15,006 nt of DNA from an uncultured cyanobacterium (GTDB lineage: Bacteria; Cyanobacteriota; Cyanobacteriia; Cyanobacteriales; Geitlerinemataceae): the NCBI GenBank assembly GCA_937121005.1, contig CAKZKB010000303.1, positions 1-15,006 on the forward strand. The letters are read 5' to 3'. Positions 5,231 to 14,200 of this stretch are shown piece after piece (the stretch's first letter is position 1; each line of letters begins with the position of its first letter). Position numbers and translations under genes: made by a program. The notes under the pieces were generated by a model. It had not been told where the DNA came from, ran no database searches, and saw only the letters and a program-made list of their open reading frames with translations.

Positions 5231-8200
5231 TCGGTAGAGTAACCTCCCACACGTTCTATTGATTTTTTCGATGTTTGGCTTTCTGGGATTACAAAATCAT
5301 AAGATTCCCCATTAATTGACACCGTGTATTCTCCAGCAAAGAAGTCTTCGGCTTTGCCTAGAGATACAACTTCCTCAAATGTTTTTATTTGAGGAGTATA
5401 ATCGCCTCGTTGTCGTTCTGCTAAAACATCAAGAGAAAAACTATATGCGTCTTGAGTCGTTTGGATTGGGTGAACTTTCAACCAACTGCGATCGGGCAAA
5501 TACCCCTTAATAACTAAGTTGACTTCAGAGGAAGTCTCGTCGATGTCAATTTCGGCTTCATTAACCAAAACTCGAGTATCTGTAGCCCACATAAATTCTG
5601 GACTTGCGATAGGTGATGCAAACTCAGATGTATCGCCATCAGCATTCGTGACTGTTGCTGTGACAAATTGACCTCCTTCAAGACTAGGTAAGTCAAAATC
5701 AAAATGAGCTTTGCCTGTAAAGCTGTTAAAACTATCAGGTGTAAGAGTGACGTTTTTAGATCCCAAGAATGTTGCTCCTTCTTTTTTGTTAGTAGAATTT
5801 GCAAAGAATTCAATACGATAGGTCTCGTTTACTTGACCATCAAATTCTAAAGACAAGTCTGTTACTGGTAAAGACCATTCGTTCCCATGAAAATTCAAGT
5901 CATCATAATCCCAGTCCGCCCTCGATAAAACTGGAGAATTTTGAAGGTTATTCGCTCCGACATCGCTATCACCAATATCATTAGCTGTTTCACCATCATC
6001 TCCTAGATCGATTGCTATAGAATCATTACCAAAAATAATGTTGGTCAAGACTGAGTTTCCAACAGCCGTCTCGCCATTCACAAAAACACCGTTTTTGCCA
6101 TTCCCATGAATAAAGTTTTGCGCTCCAGTTTTCGTTCCTCCAATGGTGTTATTTGATGCCCCCCAAATGGCAACACCGCTATAGGTGTTACCTAAATCTA
6201 AATTTCCAGTGAGATCTGTGCCAATATAATTCCCTTGTACGACATTTCCTGTCGCACCATCTCCCGATATATAAATTCCATCGTTACCATTTCCAGAGAT
6301 AACATTGGTACGATCTGGAGTGGTTCCACCAATAGTATTATTTGATGTCCAAATCGAAATACCGCTATAGGTATTTCCGAGATCTTTAGTCCCTGTAACA
6401 TCCGTTCCTAAGTAGTTGCCTTCAATTACGCTTCCACCATCGCCAGTCAACCGGATACCATCTAAACTGAAACGGTTTATGACTAATCCTTTAACTTTGC
6501 TGTTTCCAGCAGAAATGTGTAAGCCATCCACACCATTTCCAGCCAGACTACCATCGAGTTCGACGATCGGCTTATCGGTGTAACCCGGTTGACTCGTGCC
6601 ATCAATAACCACAGGTTCGGTGATTTCCGGTAATCCCGAAAGCGGACGAATGGTAAATGCACCCGTCACCGAATTGTAGTTCGGATCGGTTGTGGGAATA
6701 TCAAACTCGATTGTCGTATCGGGGTTGCTGTTGGCATATTCAATTGCATCTCGCAAGCTACCTGACCCACTATCGTTGGTATTGCTGACAAAGTAGGTAT
6801 TACCAACCACATTTGATGGAGGTTCTGACACGATGACAGGTTGAGAAAACTCCGATGTATTACCGTCAGCATCCGTCACAGTCGCCGTCACAAATTGCCC
6901 CGCAGCCACACCAGAGAAGTCAGCCGAGAAGGTGACATTACCACTGTTATCTGTCGTAACATTTTGGAAGCCGAGGAAGGTTTCACCTTCGGCAGAGTTA
7001 TCGGGATTGGCAAAGAATTCGATGCGGATGGTACTGTTTGCCGCACTGTTTACCGTCCCTTCAATCGTGGTCGTATTTTCGCTAACTGTCGCCGCCGTCA
7101 GAGTTGGCGTTTCTGGTTCCCCGTTGCCACCATTATCGAGAGAAATTGCTTCATCGGTATTGTCAAAAATGGTATTGGCTTCGATGCTGTTTCCAGTACC
7201 TTGAGAAACCCAAACACCCGATCGTCCGTTATAGGAAATCGTATTTCCAGAAACGGAGTTATCATCTGCTGCGATGAAAATACCATCAGAAGCATTGCCT
7301 AAATCTTGAGTACCAGTAATATCAGTGCCGATTTTATTACCTTGTACGGTATTGTTTGATGTAAAGACGATCATTCCTCGCATCCAGCTACCTGAAATGA
7401 CATTCCCCGCACCCGGATCTGAACCACCAATAATGTTACGATCTGCATTTTGGAGAATAGAGACTCCCGTTCGGTTGCGAATCTCCTTAGTCCCCGTTAC
7501 ATTAGTCCCAATTAGATTTCCTTGCACGACATTGAGAGAAGACGTGCCAGTAATATAAATTCCTTGGTCATTCCCCGAAATTAGATTTCCTGCACCGGAT
7601 TGTATTCCACCAATTGTATTGTTATCAGAATTATCAAGCATCACACCGCCAGTATTACCGCGATCGAGGTTTCCCGTAGCATCAGTCCCAATATAGTTGC
7701 CTTGAACAGTATTATTGCCCAACCCTTTTAATTGAAGGGCTGTACGGAAACTATTGATAACTAATCCGCGAATAGTGCTATTTCCACCAGAAACCACTAA
7801 TCCATTTAGACTCTTATTGTTGCCCGTCAGTTCAATTATGGGTTTACCAGCATAACCCGGTTGACTCGTGCCATCAATAACCACAGGTTCGGTAATTTCC
7901 GGCAACTCCGAAAGCGGACGAATGGTAAATGCACCTGTCGCCGGATCGTAATTCGGATCGGTCGTGGGAATATCAAACTCGATCGTCGTCGTATCGGGAT
8001 TGCTGTTAGCAAACTCGATCGCCGCTCGCAAACTACCCGGCCCGCTATCGTTAGTATTGCTGACAATATAGCCGTCATTATCCGCGATCGCGATCGTCGT
8101 CGTCGCCGTATCACCCACCTTGTAACCTTGGTTCGCCGCCACCGCCAACATCAACGATTCCGAACCATTTTCGATCGCCGTATCGTCAATGGGTTCGACG

Positions 8201-11200
8201 CGCACGGTGACACTTTCCGCACCCGCCGGAATCGTCACTTGACTACCCACAACGGGAACGCCACCCACAACCAAACGATAGCCATCGCCGAGAACCGCTT
8301 CTCCACTGGCTGTCAAATCGATCGCCAGAGGTAAATCCGTATTCCCCGTCCGACTCACCTTAAATTCTCCAAAATTGGGCCACTGCTGCGCCGTCGTTTC
8401 CGCCGCCTCGGAATCCAACGTTTCCACTGTTACCGTTGGCGCACTTCCAAACAAGCGCAAATCCCAAGATTGCAACTCGCTATCGTCGCTGTTGTCGCTT
8501 CCCGACACCCGCAACTTCCACTCCCCTTGGGAAGATTCGCCCCAATGACGCACCGATCGGTACGTCCACCGAGTCGTATCGTTATTGTTGTCAGACTCAT
8601 CCGACTCCGATTCCACATAGTGCCACTCAGCCAACCGAGACACCGTTTCTCGGGTATTCCCCTCCGCATCGGTGAAGGTATGCACCAACTCCACATCCAA
8701 ATCGCCGGGATTGTTCAGCGTCGTCAAATCCACCTCAACCCATTCCACCGTCATATTGTCGATGGGGACAACATCAGAATTGACAGCATCCTCCAACCAC
8801 ACCGTCTTATCCGTCGGAATCGCCGTCTCAAACGGAGTCGTATCGCCTAACTCAAAGCGATCGACATCTGCTTCCGTCCCCACTGTTTTACCCGTCTCTT
8901 TCCAGGCGATCGCCTTGGCAACCGCCGCCTTCGCATCCACGATCCCAAAACCGTACTTCTCGCTGTGACGGATCGGATCCCCCGATTTCCCCGTCCAGTC
9001 GGCATCATCTTCAGGAACGCGATCGCGATTCGCCGTTTCCGCCAAAATGTGCTGAACGTCCCGCGCCGTCAAATTGGGATTGGCTTCCAACATCAAGGCT
9101 ACCACTCCCGAAACAATAGGAGCCGCCGCCGAAGTCCCACCAAATCCTTCGGCCCATTCTCCATCTTGGTAGCCACGCTCCGAGCTTGAAGAATCTGTTA
9201 AATCCGCAGTGACAATCCCCGGCAAATTATCTTTATCTTTATCGCCATTATCCGACGGTGCAGTGATGAACAATGCCGATCCCGTCGTGCTGTAAGGAGC
9301 GCGTTTGCCATTGTAGTCCACTGCGCCCACAGAAATCACCTGGCGAGCGCTCGAGAAAGCACTATAGTTAATGCCTCCCCCTTCGCCTTCATAGCCGTCA
9401 TTCCCGGCCGCTGCCACGTAGATGCTACCCGACTGAGCGCGTCCGGTTTCTACTCCTGCTTGTAGGGCGCTCGTCATATTCGCTTGGGGAACAAAATAAT
9501 CCGGCCCCCAACTATTGTTGAAGATATCAATCTCCTGGTTTTTATGAGTTAAAGCATCCGCGATCGTCGTTCCTAACGGATCCTTAGAATAATCCGTCGG
9601 ATCCGTATTGCCAATCAACCGCAGACCCGTTAGCTCTGCTCCTGAAGCCACACCACGTCCATCCTCGAAAATATCATTTCCGGCCGCAATTCCGGCTACA
9701 GAGGTTCCGTGAGGGTTATCTGTACTAAACTTGAGACTCCAAGAGAAATTCTCTTGCAAGCTCTTGTAAGTTTGTTTTAACTGTTCTAATTGCTCAGAGG
9801 TTATTTCAGTCCCCGGTTGGACATGAATTGCATCGTTGATGCGGAGAGTCAGTTTCCAATCTCCGTTAGCATAAGTTTGTTTGAATTCATCAGACAAATC
9901 TTTATTTCCTTCTGAGTCCAATTCTTTTAAGTCAATTGTTTCAAACTTACTAAATGTAGGATCTCCCCATCCGGGATAGTAGCGAGAGCGAGAACTGCGA
10001 CCGCGATCGTCGGGGACAAATGTCTGCTTGGACGGACTTGTCAAGGTTACACTTATATCGTCAGGCAGAGAGTCTGGAAGCTGCAAGTTTAGACTTAACT
10101 CCTTCGTAATTCCTGTTAAATTTACAGGAATCGTAGATATTAATTTCTGAGGTTTCATCAAATTATTTGCAAGTTCTGAGTAAATAATCGTTGATTCCGA
10201 AAACTCTCCATCTCCAAACTCAACATTCGTTGATTCTGGAGTAGCGCGGTTCATCTCCGGTTGATTCTTTTCAGGATCGTTGAAATCCCAACTTAAATCA
10301 TCGCGATAGCGATCGCCAAAGGCAACGTGAGTTTCCTCAACACCATCATCAACAATGCCAATGGTTACGCCTTTTCCATTAATTTGTTTGCCATCAACTT
10401 TATGTTGTTGTCGAGCATCGAGAACCCCACTATCTCGCAAATGCCAGAAGTTGTTAACGATCGGATTGAACAACTCTAAATGCACGGGAACCAACGGATA
10501 GGAAAATTCCACTCCCTCGATCGCTTGCAACTGTACAGCGACATCTTGAGGACGAATGTTGTCCGGGAATTTCCATACATGAGTATTAGGAATGTGAGGA
10601 TTTTTGCGAATGTATTCCGCACCCGCAACTTGTGCCAATGCAGCCGGATCCACATCCGATCGCACGCTGACTAACCACTCCCGCGTCACCGCTAACCGAT
10701 CGCGATCGTAACTGTCGAGATCCATCGCTTGTTCGATGGAACTCTTCACCGTCGGCGACAAAGCATCTTCTTCTGAAACCGAGAGAACTGTAAAGCGATC
10801 GCTTTTTACTTCTCCCGCAACACCACTGCGATCGTAAGCGACTGCTTTAATTTCGTAGTGTCCCGGTTCCCGTCCTTCTAAGTTGTAGTTAAACGCAAAC
10901 CGACCCCAGCGATCGTCTTTATTCCAAGCAATAAAGTTTTCCGCATCGCTGATATCTTCCCAAGCACCACCATCTTTCCGCAACCAGAAATCAATGCGCT
11001 CTAAATCCGTAGCGCCATCACCATCAAATACCTTACCCGAGAAGCGCAGGTCTTCCCCCGGATTGTACAGTAGATCCATGGAAAAATCTAAGTCTTCCGG
11101 CAATTGGTTGGGAGTCCCGATCTCGCGATCGTCATCCCCCACATCGTCCGTTCCCTTCTCGTAAATCGCCGGAAGCACAATTTTATCACCAGGGACTAAC

Positions 11201-14200
11201 GGCTCGTTTTTGTCCGTAAATGGCGTACCATCTTCTCGCAAAATCTCGTCCCAACGATCCTCATCTTGCAATTCTTCCCGCGCAATACCCGCCGGAGTTG
11301 TCTCCGACGACACCACATAAAATGCCTTGCTGTTCCCCGGAATTTCCGGCGGATCGTAGGGTTGCGCCTCCGTTGCTTTTGCTAAATGCACCGCCGCCAA
11401 TAAATTCAACAATCCCGCACCCGTTTCGCGATCGGGGTTGGGAATATCTAAATCCGTCGCCGTCGATTTAATAATCTCGACCACTTGACGATAACTCAAT
11501 TCGGGATTGGCGGCCCAAACTAGCGAAACAGCACCCGTCACTTTCGCCGTCGCCACAGAAGTTCCCGCCATAGTTCCGACACCATCGCCAACCGTAGAAA
11601 CAGCTGGATTTTCCAGGGTTCCACCTTCAGCAAGAATATCCAAACCGTAACCGTAGCTGGAATACTCAGCGCGATCGCTCCCTTTGGCGATCGACACTTG
11701 GCTGTCAAATCGTTCCGCAGACCCGACAGTAACGATATTATCAAACTCCTGAGAAGCCTGGGCCAATGCTGGCATTACGCCACCATCATTGCCAGAAGAC
11801 ACCACTAACAGAATATTATTGTCACGAGCGTACTGAATGGCAGCACGTTCGTTTTCCGTCAATTCGTAACGAGTAACCGTATTCCCATCTGCATCAGTTT
11901 CCGACAGTGCAAAGCTGAGATTCACAACCGCATTTGGCTGTCCCGACGCTTTTGCAGTATCCACAAACTCAACTAAAGATTGCGTCCAATCCTCAGATCC
12001 GACACCGCGACCGACCCAAATTGGCGCATCATCGTTAATGCCATCAATGCCTTCATCATTGTTTTGAATGGCTTTGATAATACCCAAAACATGAGTGCCA
12101 TGTTCGCTCCCCTCTCCTGACTCAATAAAGGAATTGTTGTCGCCATCGACAAAATCGAATCCAGATTCGATATCGCTATAATCAATATCGAAATTGTCCG
12201 CACTAAAACCAGTGTCGATAATTCCCACTAAAGGCTGGTTTTCTTTGGGGAAATCAAACTGTAGTAAGCCATCAGGAAGCTCGATCGCGTCGGGGACGGG
12301 ATTGCTGCGATCGACATTCGTTTGCGATTGAGGATCGGTACTCGACTGAACTTCATCATTACTGTTTTCACCAGTACCTTCCTCAGATACAGTGTTTTCT
12401 TGGGACACCGATTGCGTTTCCGACTGCTGTTGTGGAGCGATCGCATCTCCTTCACTCGCAGACTTGTCGCTATCGGACTCAACGACAAATTCGGTCGAGT
12501 TAACGTTCCCAGAATCTTCTTTTTCTCCCGTTACAGAGAACTGTTGTTCGCTTTGAGTGGATTCAGAAGACTCGTATTGAGTACCGTTAGATTCCGATGT
12601 CCCCGAACTCGAGTTCGAGATATCGGCATTATTTTGTGCTGTATTTTGGCCCGAACTATCCGAGTTGGTATCCGAAGCATCGATCGTCTCTTCAGTGTCG
12701 CTTCCAACCTCATCAACGATGGGGTTAGTTTGTGTATTTCCCGCACTCTCAACATCAGAAGTTTCTGGCGTTATATAAGGCTTAGTATATTCGACGATCG
12801 CCTTGCCTAAATCCGTTTCTAACCAACCTTCGCGATCGTCCATCACTTCACTAACATGAGGTGCTTTACCCGTTGCTCCACGAACTTGGAAAATGATATC
12901 GTTGTAGTCGCGATCGCTCTTACCATCTACGCGCAAATCTTCCATCACGAAGGTGTTGCCTTCGCCAGTCACATCGGCAATTTGTCCCAAGTGAAATTCA
13001 TCTTCAGGGTTGGCAGTTCCTAAAGAATACAAAGGACGCTGCGCTCCTTCCAAACTGGGATTGTCGGCAACATTACGGACGCTACCATTGGGGACAAATA
13101 ATACGCCAAAGCGATCGCCTGCTTTCATGTTGAAGGTTTTGACACCTTTATATTCCCCCGAGTTCCAGTCATTTTGTTCCCCGAGTTTGCCGCTAAATTT
13201 GGCTCCTTCCGTGCGATCGGAAATCACCACATGACCCAACTCAGAACTGCTAAGAGCGCGATCGGCACTTTCTCGAATAAAGGCGATCGTTGACTCTTCT
13301 GACTCTAGATCGATCGACAAGTTCTCTAAACTGAAAATACCGAGTTCGCCTTTGAATGCACCGCCATCAAACAAGAAGTCGATGCCGATTTCTCCGGATT
13401 CACCAACCACAAAGGTTCCGGTCTCGAAATTGATTCCCTTTATTCCTTCTAGTAAGTTATCTGTTTCGCGATCGTCTTGCTGTTCGCCTTGTTCTTCATC
13501 CTCTGAGAGTTCGGAATCCCCATTTTCAGTATTCGCAGTCACATCTTCATCTTCTGAAGGCCGATCGCTAGTCGTCTCATTTTGCTCGGAACCATTATTT
13601 TGAGCAGTGCCATCATCTTGTCCCAAACTCGCTGGAACCGTCTCCGATTTGACAGTTTCAGGAGAATCTTGACGATCGACCTCATTCGAGGAATCGTTCT
13701 TAGTCTCTGATATTTCCTCAGAATCTTCGTCTGTCGTGTTTACCTCTACAGCACTGTTACTGTCATCCTTTCCAACCTGCGATTTAGCTTCAGGTTCAGT
13801 GACACTATTTACACTTTCATCAACCTCGTCTTCAGAGTCTTCGAGATCGAGACTTTCAGAATTGGATTCAGTGTCGCTATCGGAGTCTGAGGCGATAGGT
13901 GCGCTGTCGCGGATCGCTTCAGATTCGACTTCTACTGTTTCTCCTGTCCCCTCTTCCTCAGCGCGATCGTCATTTTCCCCATCAGAACCGTCCACATCGC
14001 TCTCGATCGAGGTAGATGCTTCAGTTTGCGAATCCATTTCTTCTTGAGCTTCTTCTCCTTCTGAAACGGAATCGTCAGCGCGATCGGTATTCACTTCCGC
14101 ATCATTATCAATAAAATCTAGAGGTTCTAGATCGTCTTCGGCAATTTCCTCTGTTACAAAATGCTCTTCAACAGTGCTTTCCTCACTTTCTGCTCGGTCT

